From: Alphaproteobacteria bacterium
Lineage (GTDB): Bacteria; Pseudomonadota; Alphaproteobacteria; ATCC43930; CGMCC-115725
Direction of reading: 5' to 3'
Assembly: GCA_005884825.1 (NCBI GenBank)
Contig: VAZT01000671.1
Coordinates: 1 to 6,483 of the forward strand
DNA: 6,483 nucleotides
The translations under genes and the position numbers were made by a program. A model generated the notes under the pieces. That model saw nothing but the letters and a program-made list of their open reading frames with translations. It was not told the DNA's origin and did no database searches. Within the stretch, counting starts at the first letter, position 1. Each line of letters begins with the position of its first letter. This document shows, piece by piece, positions 1 through 5,853 of this stretch.

Positions 1-444
1 TTCGAGCTCGATCGGCACAGCGACCGCGACCGCGACCGACCGGCCGAGCGCCGCCGCAATGGCGTTGCGGGTAAAGACGTCGAGCGGATCGGCCATGGCA
101 AGCATCGCCCGATCATCGCTCGCCGCGATCGGCAATGCGCGAACCCTGCGCAGGAATTTCGGCTTTAGCCGATCGTGAAACAGCGGCGCGTCGGGATAGT
201 CTGCGGCCCCGACCAGCGGCGCTGCAATCAGCCGCGCCAAGGCTTCGGCGAGGCCGCGGTCGCTGACCAGGCCGAGTTGGGTCAGCACCTGGTCGAGCCG
301 GGCCCCCGTCTCGGTTGCGACGCGGCGTGCGCGGTCCAAGGTGCGCCGGTCGATGGCGCCGCTATCCACCAAGCTCATTCCGAGTTTGCCAAGCACCTCG
401 GCCGGGTTGTCAGGAGCGGACGAGAAGACTGGCACGAAGTTCAC
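1..444 (-). CDS. gspE: GspE / PilB-type secretion assembly ATPase, N-terminal part (cut by window edge)
   Basis: Partial gene: 148 codons from a GTG at 444 run open through base 1, so the ATPase core lies outside the window. GspE is the cytoplasmic hexameric ATPase that powers pseudopilus assembly in type II secretion. What is visible is the N-terminal GspE/MshEN-type domain: LGMSLVDSGAI (residues 21-31), then a helix with LDRAR and the LDQVLTQLGLVSDRGLAEALA stretch (50-70), then the LPIAASDD...LAMADPLD strand-loop (104-122), the usual 'variable input, ADP-like' module. Walker boxes are not in view, so PilB, MshE or TadA-like relatives cannot be excluded, although this N-domain argues against TadA. 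GTG 444 is the first start codon after the in-frame stop at 484-486 and has GGAGAG nine bases upstream. It follows the upstream gene by 39 bp on the same strand, so the two probably share a transcript. Confidence 0.85.
   Translation of the reverse strand, partial: MNFVPVFSSAPDNPAEVLGKLGMSLVDSGAIDRRTLDRARRVATETGARLDQVLTQLGLVSDRGLAEALARLIAAPLVGAADYPDAPLFHDRLKPKFLRRVRALPIAASDDRAMLAMADPLDVFTRNAIAAALGRSVAVAVAVPIELE
21..38. repeat. Three tandem copies of a hexamer (cgaccg) inside gspE
   Basis: Positions 21-26, 27-32 and 33-38 each read cgaccg. On the coding (minus) strand they give a run of alternating Val and Ala (residues 137-142). Copy-number change in a 6-bp unit would keep the frame. Most likely codon-bias coincidence in GC-rich coding DNA. 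Confidence 0.6.
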
Positions 445-453
445 GACGACGTT

Positions 454-459
454 CTCTCC
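454..459 (-). promoter_or_regulatory. Ribosome binding site that decides the gspE GTG start
   Basis: On the minus strand positions 459-454 read GGAGAG, nine bases before the GTG at 444-442. No ATG lies between the in-frame TAG (486-484) and this GTG. The next in-frame candidate, GTG at 435-433, would sit 18 bases from the site. This supports 444 as the start. Confidence 0.55.
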
Positions 460-483
460 GGAGGGCCGCCGAACAATGGCCGC

Positions 484-2142
484 CTAATTATTTTGAAGCG
501 CCTTCAATAGAACCTCGGCGTCGGTGACGCCAAGGTCCCGCGCACGACGATACCAGGCCACCGCTTGACCCGGATCGCCGCGCGTACCCCGGACATGGGC
601 ACGATCGAGAAAGGCGGGATCGAATGTCTCTCCCAACCTGACCGCGGCCAACCCCGCTCCTGCATCGGCGGCCCGTTGGTAAAAGAGGCGGGCCGAGGTC
701 ATGTCGCCGGTGCTCAGAAGCGCATCACCGCGTGCCAAAAGTGTCGCTATCTCCGCCGCCGGAACTCGGGGTTTCACGGATGGCTCGGTTGGAGCTGCCG
801 CAGAAACTGCGGCCGCCGCCGGTGCGGCACTCTCCACTGGAGCAGGATTTGCGGCTGCTGTGGCGGGCAAGGGATTCTTCGATAGTGTTGCGGGATCGGC
901 GCTGCCGGTGGGCGCAGTCGTGGTGACTGGCGGAGGTGATGTCGGCAGGGAGGCTCTCGTAGACCCGGAGCTGGTTTTCGCCGTAGACCCGAATGGGGTC
1001 CCGGCGGCTTCTACTGCCGGAGCGTCCGGGAGTGCCGGAGCAGGTAGCGCGGTTTCCGGTGGTGGTCCCACTGGGGCCGACCCAAGAAGCGATGCACTCG
1101 TGCTTCGAGGGGCGCCGTCGATGCGGAGGACTGCCTCGACCTGCACCGACGCCTGCTGGGGCGGCGCCGCGTTTGGGACGGAGGGAGGCGAAAAGACAGC
1201 ATTTGCCGACCTGAGTCGCAGCGCATTCTCCGGGAGACGGTCCGCACCCGTCGTCGTCGCATGATCTCGCAAGGACCCGCTGTTCGGTACATCCTCGGAA
1301 CCTTTAGTTGCGGCGCTAACGGCGACAGCGAGTATGTCAGCGGCAGGATACCTGAGCAGGAACAGGCCGGTGGAGCCGATCGCCAGGATCGCGGCGGCGA
1401 AAAGATAAGGGCGGATAACCGGTCGCCGCCACGCGCCGCGGCCGGTCAATGCCGCGAGCGGCGGCCATGGCGAAGCCTGCATCGCGGTTCCGGCAGTGGC
1501 TGACGGCTCACTGCCTCTATTGCGAGCCCGCACCGACTCGGCCTGCCGCCGCGCATTGCGCGCGACCGCGGTGTACTGGACGCCGGTGTCTTGCGACGCG
1601 CGATGAAAACGATTAAGGCGTTGCCGATTGTCAGACTTTCTTCCAAGAAGCTGAACCCCGGCCGGCGTGAACCAACAGACATCCAACCTGTTCGATGCCT
1701 CGGATTTCTGCAATAATTGTGTTGTGATTATCACCACATCGCCGGTCCAGACGGCTTCGAAATTCTCGCGGGGTACGAACTGCACGCCGCCGTGTCTGTC
1801 GAGCGGATCCCAGACAGCAACCGCTTCCCCTCCGCTTGGCCGCGCTTCTGTCAACAAAACGAGATTAGTATTCTTGAGGAGAGCAAGTATCGAATGTTTG
1901 AACCCGATTGCCTGCAGACCTTGCCAATCACTCCGGGCGTGCTTCGCTTCGAGACCGAGCTGACCCGCAAACTCGACGAGGCGCGAAAGGGGCAAGCTGT
2001 CGCCCTCGACTACACCGCGGCAAGAAGCCGAGCCGCCCTCCCCATCAGAAACCCGACTGCGCAGCCGAAGCAAGCAGGCAAACGCCGTGGCACAGGACGC
2101 AACAGGTTCGTGCGAAGCGCCTGACGAGAAATCGGTGCTCAT
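484..2142 (-). CDS. Chimeric inner-membrane protein: T1SS-type C39-like domain, TM helix, Ala/Pro-rich linker, Sel1/TPR-like repeats (secretion-operon accessory protein)
   Basis: A protein of 552 residues from ATG 2142. Residues about 10-141 resemble the C39-like domain at the N-terminus of RTX/HlyB-type ABC exporters: SCATAFACLLRL near the nucleophile position (Cys17), LGLEAKHAR (62-70), VWDPLDRHGG (110-119) and WTGDVVII (132-139). The catalytic His position reads NTNLVLL (Asn93), so proteolysis is not expected. The exporter hallmark WFxPA follows (WFTPA, 157-161), but no ABC membrane or nucleotide-binding domain does. Then come an Arg-rich stretch (about 166-211), one transmembrane helix (246-265, basic on its N-side, so N-in), an Ala/Pro/Ser/Thr-rich linker (about 314-457) and two Sel1/TPR-like helical hairpins (462-549, with ARLFYQRAADAG and AVAWYRRARDLG). 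The C-terminal half should be periplasmic. It is probably co-transcribed with gspE 39 bp downstream. An in-frame GTG at 2229 would add 29 residues, but that stretch is AT-rich and overlaps a good promoter, so ATG 2142 (GGGA six bases upstream) is preferred. Function is unknown; a role in secretion is inferred from context. Confidence 0.8.
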   Translation of the reverse strand: MSTDFSSGASHEPVASCATAFACLLRLRSRVSDGEGGSASCRGVVEGDSLPLSRLVEFAGQLGLEAKHARSDWQGLQAIGFKHSILALLKNTNLVLLTEARPSGGEAVAVWDPLDRHGGVQFVPRENFEAVWTGDVVIITTQLLQKSEASNRLDVCWFTPAGVQLLGRKSDNRQRLNRFHRASQDTGVQYTAVARNARRQAESVRARNRGSEPSATAGTAMQASPWPPLAALTGRGAWRRPVIRPYLFAAAILAIGSTGLFLLRYPAADILAVAVSAATKGSEDVPNSGSLRDHATTTGADRLPENALRLRSANAVFSPPSVPNAAPPQQASVQVEAVLRIDGAPRSTSASLLGSAPVGPPPETALPAPALPDAPAVEAAGTPFGSTAKTSSGSTRASLPTSPPPVTTTAPTGSADPATLSKNPLPATAAANPAPVESAAPAAAAVSAAAPTEPSVKPRVPAAEIATLLARGDALLSTGDMTSARLFYQRAADAGAGLAAVRLGETFDPAFLDRAHVRGTRGDPGQAVAWYRRARDLGVTDAEVLLKALQNN

Positions 2143-2193
2143 GTCGGTTCCCAAGGGCTCCGGGATACTCGTGGTTAAGACCGGAATTGCGCT

Positions 2194-2222
2194 ATTATGT
2201 AGTAAGCAGCGTCCTACGACAA
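2194..2222 (-). promoter_or_regulatory. Sigma70-like promoter of the C39-like/gspE unit
   Basis: On the minus strand TTGTCG (2222-2217) and CATAAT (2199-2194) are separated by exactly 17 bases, four and five matches to the -35 and -10 consensus. Transcription would start near 2187, leaving a leader of roughly 45 bases before ATG 2142. Its position inside the possible GTG extension argues against that extension being translated. Confidence 0.55.
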
Positions 2223-2240
2223 CCGCCACGGCGGCTTAAC

Positions 2241-2276
2241 AAGCTCACGAAGGTTTTTCGTCAGCTGTGTGAGTTT
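2241..2276. repeat. Inverted repeat in the divergent regulatory region
   Basis: AAGCTCAC (2241-2248) can pair with GTGAGTTT (2269-2276), one G-T wobble, across a 20-base loop. The loop holds a smaller hairpin, CGAA (2248-2251, overlapping the outer stem by one base) with TTCG (2257-2260), and a CAGCTG palindrome (2262-2267). It lies just upstream of the leftward -35 box. It could be an operator, or a hairpin with a short T run (2274-2278) if read rightwards; no rightward gene ends here. Confidence 0.3.
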
Positions 2277-2287
2277 TTAGATCCCGA

Positions 2288-2317
2288 AGCTCAGAGCTGA
2301 CAAATTAGCGGCGCCGC
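2288..2317. repeat. Two short perfect dyads upstream of gspO
   Basis: AGCTC-A-GAGCT occupies 2288-2298 and the perfect 10-bp palindrome GCGGCGCCGC occupies 2308-2317. Both lie between the divergent promoter candidates. They may be regulator binding sites, but short GC palindromes are common in such DNA. Confidence 0.25.
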
Positions 2318-2334
2318 GCCGCGAGCTTCGATCT

Positions 2335-2363
2335 TTGCGAATTACCGGCTATTGGTTTATTAG
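2335..2363 (+). promoter_or_regulatory. Candidate promoter for gspO
   Basis: TTGCGA (2335-2340) and TATTAG (2358-2363) are 17 bases apart, each four of six to the sigma70 consensus, in a locally AT-rich patch. Start of transcription would fall near 2370, about 43 bases before the GTG of gspO. Confidence 0.35.
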
Positions 2364-2412
2364 CCGCACGGGCGCGGTCGCCCAGCGCGGGTAGTGGCGG
2401 CGGTCGGAGCAA

Positions 2413-3225
2413 GTGCAAGGGAACGGAACGCAATTACTCGGCTGGACGGCCGAGGCACGCGCGGCGGAATGGAGCCTCGTGCTGATAGCGCCCTTTATCG
2501 GCAGCTTTCTCGGCCTCCTGATCCGGCGTCTGCCGGAGGGCTCGACGATCGTTCGGGGGCGGTCGCGTTGCGACGCGTGCGGTGCCACGCTGCGCGTGCG
2601 CGACCTCGTGCCGATCGTCAGCTGGCTCATAGTCGGGGCACGGTGCCGTTATTGTAACCAGCCTCTCGGCTGGTTCTACCCGGGGGTCGAGGTGGCCGCC
2701 TTGGCCATCGCGCTTGCCTCCGTGCTGATTGACGGCGGGCTGGCCGATGGCGGGCTGATCGATGACGGGCAGGGCGCCTGGCTCGATTGCGTTCTCGGCT
2801 GGTGGCTTCTCGCGCTCGCCTGGATCGACCTGCGCAGCTGGCTGTTGCCCGATTCTCTGACGTTGCCGCTGATCATCGGCGGCCTTGCTGCCGCCTTCCT
2901 GTTCAATCCCGATCAGTTGACGGAGCGGGCTCTGGGCGCGGCGCTCGGTTACCTGAGTTTGATGGCGATCGCAGCGCTGTACCGCGCATTGCGCGGCCGA
3001 GAGGGGTTGGGCGGGGGTGACGCCAAGCTGCTGGCCGCCTCTGGCGCTTGGCTCGGCGCCGCCGCGCTGCCGCAGGTGATCCTATTCGCGGCGCTGGCGG
3101 CGCTCGCCGCTGCCGCCTGCCTGCGGTTTGCCGGTGTCCGGCTCGGCCTCCACTCGAGGTTGCCCTTCGGCCCGTTCCTTGCGTTCGCGACCTGGGTCAT
3201 GTGGCTATCGGGTCCGCTCGATTGA
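2413..3225 (+). CDS. gspO: Prepilin peptidase / N-methyltransferase (A24 family)
   Basis: Bifunctional inner-membrane aspartic peptidase that removes the leader of type II pseudopilins or type IV prepilins and methylates the new N-terminal residue. At 270 residues it has full family length. Seen in order: first membrane segment with the GSFLGLLIRRLPEG signature (30-43); a zinc-type cytoplasmic domain with Cys53-x-x-Cys56 and Cys78-x-x-Cys81, 21 residues apart as in complete GspO/PilD; WFYPGVEV (87-94); catalytic Asp139 in AWIDLRSWLLPDSLTLP; catalytic Asp203 in GLGGGDAKLLAASGAWLG; and the C-terminal PFGPFLAFA (251-259). All four cysteines and both aspartates are present, so it should be active. 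The start is GTG: GGAG lies only three bases upstream and an in-frame TAG sits at 2392-2394, so no earlier start exists. It is divergent from the gspE unit, which fits a shared secretion locus. It could equally serve type IV pili (pilD). Confidence 0.93.
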   Translation: MQGNGTQLLGWTAEARAAEWSLVLIAPFIGSFLGLLIRRLPEGSTIVRGRSRCDACGATLRVRDLVPIVSWLIVGARCRYCNQPLGWFYPGVEVAALAIALASVLIDGGLADGGLIDDGQGAWLDCVLGWWLLALAWIDLRSWLLPDSLTLPLIIGGLAAAFLFNPDQLTERALGAALGYLSLMAIAALYRALRGREGLGGGDAKLLAASGAWLGAAALPQVILFAALAALAAAACLRFAGVRLGLHSRLPFGPFLAFATWVMWLSGPLD

Positions 3226-3235
3226 TCGCGAAGGC

Positions 3236-3253
3236 CGTTTCCACGCGGAAGCG
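3236..3253. terminator. Weak hairpin between convergent genes
   Basis: A 7-bp stem (3236-3242 with 3247-3253, one G-T wobble) and ACGC loop sit in the 43-bp gap between the ends of gspO and the methyltransferase gene. There is only CTTT on the right and no T run on the left, so it is a poor intrinsic terminator, but it is the only candidate in the gap. Confidence 0.22.
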
Positions 3254-3268
3254 CTTTGAGAAACCAGC

Positions 3269-4060
3269 TCAACGGGCCTGGAGCGTATAGATGATGAACG
3301 ACTCGATCAGGAGCGAGCGTTCGGCGGCGAGCCGCGCCTGAAAACGCGCTCTGGTTATCAGCGTACTGAAGAGATCGAGGTCGGAATCCGAGGAGAGCAG
3401 GATATACACGCGCCCTTCCGGAGCGAGCCGCTCGCGCGCCTGATCGAAGAGCAGAGCGATATCGCGGTAATTCGGGCCAGCGTGCCAGGCGCGGTCGGCC
3501 AAATCGCGCGGTTCGCCGGGAAAGGACGGCGGGCTGGTTATAATGACGTCGAAAAGCACGCTGGGCGCCAGCGCGGAAAGGAGGTCCGAGCACATTGCCG
3601 TGACACGGTTCTCAAACCCGTTGGCGCGGGCGTTTTCGGCCGCGGAAAGCGCGGCGTTGGGGTTTACGTCTATTGCGGTGACCTTTGCGGCGCCCGCCCG
3701 GGCTGCGGCGAGCGCGAGAATGCCCGATCCCGTGCCCACATCTGCCACTCGCTTGCCCGTCAGATCGAGCCGTCCGATGAATGACGCAAAAAACTCGCTG
3801 GTGATGAAATAACGCGGATGAAATACCGTTGGCCGCACGACCATCCGGAACCCGGCCGCCCGCGTGCACCGCGTGGTGTGGCGTTTCAGGACGAAATGAT
3901 ACGACAGGAAATGGATCGTGCTGCGCAGCCCGCGCCGCCATTGCCCGTACGGGACGCTTTGGCGGTCGAGGCCGTAAGTGCCTTCGAGTGTCTGGACGAT
4001 GTCGTGCATAACCCTCCCTCGCACTATGCACCCTAACATATCACCCGCCGATTGGTTCAT
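3269..4060 (-). CDS. Class I SAM-dependent methyltransferase, MTS/HemK-like, with SPPS motif
   Basis: A soluble protein of 263 residues with a Rossmann methyltransferase core. Motif I is VADVGTGSGILAL (105-117), followed by AIDVNPNA (129-136) for the ribose-binding acidic strand, a CSDLL acidic position (157-161), and motif IV ITSPPSFPG (174-182). The segment before the core, TVFHPRYFITSEFFASFI (78-95), resembles the region that leads into the fold in HemK/PrmC-like and RsmC-like enzymes. These normally carry NPPY or NPPF at motif IV; here it is SPPS, so the methylated group cannot be assigned from the motif. No target can be named. AAGGAG lies three bases upstream of ATG 4060. A second in-frame ATG at 4009 (residue 18) has GGGAGGG just upstream, and codons 1-17 include rare ones (TTA, ATA, AGG), so the shorter 246-residue form is a real alternative. 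The gene converges on gspO and diverges from the creA remnant. Confidence 0.85.
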   Translation of the reverse strand: MNQSAGDMLGCIVRGRVMHDIVQTLEGTYGLDRQSVPYGQWRRGLRSTIHFLSYHFVLKRHTTRCTRAAGFRMVVRPTVFHPRYFITSEFFASFIGRLDLTGKRVADVGTGSGILALAAARAGAAKVTAIDVNPNAALSAAENARANGFENRVTAMCSDLLSALAPSVLFDVIITSPPSFPGEPRDLADRAWHAGPNYRDIALLFDQARERLAPEGRVYILLSSDSDLDLFSTLITRARFQARLAAERSLLIESFIIYTLQAR

Positions 4061-4156
4061 TTGCTCCTTACATAGAAACCGGTTACGTCATGAACATGCG
4101 GTGTTCCCGATGGGATCAAGGACCTGTGAGGATGTTCTCCTTGAGGCAAGCGCGAG

Positions 4157-4565
4157 ATGAGAAAATTGAGTTTGATCGTCGGCGCCAGCGTGCTGGCAAT
4201 CGTTCTTATGTTCGGATGGTGGATCTTCAGCCGCCTGCCACCTCAGCCGGGCCCAAACCGGAGGGTTGAAGGGTGGATTGGGTGTCGCGGAGGACACCAG
4301 CGATGCCAGCATCGCCTGTCGCCAGGTCGGGCCGATCAAAATCACCGGCGAACTGAAAGACGGGGAGCGGGTTTTCGACGAGCGGCGCAGTCTTGTCTTC
4401 AAGACGCTGCAAGTCGTCCGGTTCCTCGATCGCCAGCGCAATGTGCTGGTATACGTGGCCTACAGCGACCGCGTCATCGAGGGCAGCCCAAAAAACAGCA
4501 TCAGCAGCGTCCCGATCATGAATTGGCCCGGCACCCAGACCTCGGCCATTCCTCGCCAACAGTAA
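4157..4565 (+). pseudogene. creA: creA remnant with an out-of-frame internal deletion
   Basis: CreA is a small conserved periplasmic protein of uncertain function. Two parts are visible in different frames. From ATG 4157 comes an export signal or anchor (MRKLSLIVGASVLAIVLMF, continuing with GWWIFS). A +1-shifted frame, open from 4176, then gives ACHLSRAQTGG from 4233, the KGGLGVAEDTSDASIAC stretch, SLVFKTLQVVRFLD and EGSPKNSISSVPIMNW, ending at TAA 4563-4565. This second part matches CreA of E. coli almost residue for residue as I remember it (CYVSRAKTGG, KGGLGLAEDTSDAAISC, EGSPKNAISAVPIM). The roughly 32 residues that follow the signal in CreA (around the DTVFK and DDPDVK motifs) are missing, and the signal frame runs on into Arg-rich nonsense. 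The junction lies about 4214-4235. A 7-bp direct repeat TCAGCCG occurs at 4227-4233 and 4243-4249. The C-terminal part has a TTG at 4266 but no signal peptide, so function is unlikely. The recognisable parts have otherwise kept their sequence, which suggests a recent loss. Confidence 0.85.
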
Positions 4566-4606
4566 CGCCGGCTGCCCGCCGATAGCGGAACTCAGCGGCA
4601 AGACTC

Positions 4607-4729
4607 ATGGTTGTAGTTGCAATCGGGATGATGACCCGCTCAGCCGACAAATTGAGCGAGTTGCTCGAGCGGCAAGCCTATCCTGGCCGAGCCACTTCTC
4701 GCATGGACCGCGCCCATGAGCACCACTGA
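4607..4729 (+). CDS. Possible 40-residue small ORF overlapping the start of the YihY/BrkB gene
   Basis: ATG 4607 to TGA 4727-4729 encodes 40 residues starting MVVVAIGMMTRSADKLSELL and ending in a His-rich tail (DRAHEHH). The middle (residues 10-23) could be an amphipathic helix. It overlaps the ATG of the next gene by 14 bases, a layout that permits translational coupling, and that gene shows no convincing ribosome site of its own. No strong Shine-Dalgarno is seen before 4607 either. I do not recognise the product and it may be chance. Confidence 0.25.
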   Translation: MVVVAIGMMTRSADKLSELLERQAYPGRATSRMDRAHEHH

Positions 4730-5840
4730 TTTGCGTACAGATGTTCCGATTGGCCGGGCGGAGAACGCTCCCTGGTGGGCGGTCGCGTTTGCCGCGCTGC
4801 TGCTCGCCGTGAGTTTCCGCCAGCGTCAGGCCGGCGAGGAGACGGGCCGGGCTGGCGAGAAGACAGACCGGCCCGGGGATCGCGTAGGGCCGGAAGCCGG
4901 CCGCGGCCGATCCGCCGACACACCCTCGGAGATCCCGGCCCAGGGATGGAAGGACATTCTTATGCGGGTCTTTCACGGTATTTCGGAAGACCGCATCCTG
5001 TTGGTCGCAGCGGGGGTGACCTTTTATCTCCTGCTGTCGATTTTTCCCGGCATAGCGGCTCTGTTTTCCATATATGGGCTCTTCGCCAATCCCGCAGACA
5101 TTGCCGGTCACCTCGACACATTGGCCAACGTCGCGCCGAGCGGTGCGCTCGACGTGCTTCGTGAGGAGATGACCCGGCTCGCTTCAAACGGCGGGACGAC
5201 ACTCGGCCTCGGCTTTCTCGTCAGCCTTGCTGTCTCGTTGTGGACCACCAATTCCGGGGTCAGCGCAATCTTCGATGCTTTGAACATCGTTTACGGAGAA
5301 AAGGAGAAGCGGGGATTGTTCAGATTTTATTTGACCACGCTCAGCTTTACGTTGGCCTCCGTTGTTTTCATTCTTTTGACAATCGCGGTGGTCGTGCTTT
5401 TACCGGTGGTGTTGAACTTCATCCCACTCCCGGGCGGAACGGACCTGCTCGTCAAGCTCGCGCGGTGGCCAATACTTTTCGTGCTCACCGCGTTGGCGCT
5501 GGCGGCGCTCTACAGGTACGGCCCGAGCCGCGCCGAGGCGCGGTGGCGTTGGATCACCTGGGGCAGTGCCTTTGCCACGGTAGTGTGGATTGCCGCTTCG
5601 GTTCTGTTCTCGTGGTACGTCGCGAATTTCGGCAGCTACAACAAGACCTATGGGTCGCTCGGCGCGATCATCGGCTTCATGACGTGGATCTGGATCTCGA
5701 TCATTGTCGTTCTGGTCGGCGCCAAGCTCGACGCGGAGATGGAACATCAGACCGCGCGCGAAACGACCGCCGGCCAGCCCAAGCCGCTAGGAAAGCGCGG
5801 CGCGCGGATGGCCGATACAGTCGGGCCGGCGCAAGCATAA
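4716..5840 (+). CDS. YihY/BrkB-family inner-membrane protein (often misnamed ribonuclease BN)
   Basis: Multi-pass membrane protein of 374 residues. The family core starts near residue 72 with SEIPAQGWKDILMRV and EDRILLVAAGVTFYLLLSIFPGIAAL (91-116), followed by SLWTTNSGVSAIFDALNIVYGE (174-195) and the C-terminal NFGSYNKTYGSLGAIIGFMTWIW (304-326). Hydrophobic segments are at about 94-122, 162-180, 206-236, 251-267, 281-301 and 313-336, the usual six. The core helix count and signatures are intact. Residues 1-71 are an extension with one extra short hydrophobic segment (20-33) and a charged Gly/Glu/Arg/Asp-rich stretch (35-67). The family's role is not settled; the old tRNA-processing RNase BN label belongs to another protein, and some members are called alternate envelope or virulence factors. 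ATG 4716 has no clear ribosome site, so coupling to the overlapping 40-codon ORF is possible. It converges on the hydrolase gene 13 bp away. Confidence 0.9.
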   Translation: MSTTDLRTDVPIGRAENAPWWAVAFAALLLAVSFRQRQAGEETGRAGEKTDRPGDRVGPEAGRGRSADTPSEIPAQGWKDILMRVFHGISEDRILLVAAGVTFYLLLSIFPGIAALFSIYGLFANPADIAGHLDTLANVAPSGALDVLREEMTRLASNGGTTLGLGFLVSLAVSLWTTNSGVSAIFDALNIVYGEKEKRGLFRFYLTTLSFTLASVVFILLTIAVVVLLPVVLNFIPLPGGTDLLVKLARWPILFVLTALALAALYRYGPSRAEARWRWITWGSAFATVVWIAASVLFSWYVANFGSYNKTYGSLGAIIGFMTWIWISIIVVLVGAKLDAEMEHQTARETTAGQPKPLGKRGARMADTVGPAQA

Positions 5841-5853
5841 TCAATCCCGATCT

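Noticed and set aside
175..510. Rightward open frame of 111 codons at the left edge
   Set aside because: It is antisense to the gspE N-terminal domain, which has clear family motifs and a ribosome site.
701..1264. Long Ala/Gly-rich rightward open frame of 187 codons
   Set aside because: It is antisense to the Ala/Pro-rich linker of the leftward chimeric gene. Low-complexity GC-rich coding DNA leaves the opposite strand open; the product has no recognisable domain.
2143..2229. 29-residue N-terminal extension of the chimeric protein from GTG 2229
   Set aside because: The stretch is AT-rich with untypical codons, contains a near-consensus promoter, and ATG 2142 has its own upstream GGGA.
2949..3593. 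Leftward open frame of 214 codons across the gspO/methyltransferase junction
   Set aside because: It overlaps both well-supported genes in other frames, and its Arg-rich translation resembles no family.
4157..4585. A 142-residue protein read straight through from ATG 4157
   Set aside because: Only the first 30 or so residues look real; the rest is the out-of-frame Arg/His-rich translation of creA.
5841..5853. Terminator in the gap between the convergent YihY/BrkB and hydrolase genes
   Set aside because: The 13-bp gap has no stem-loop and no T run.
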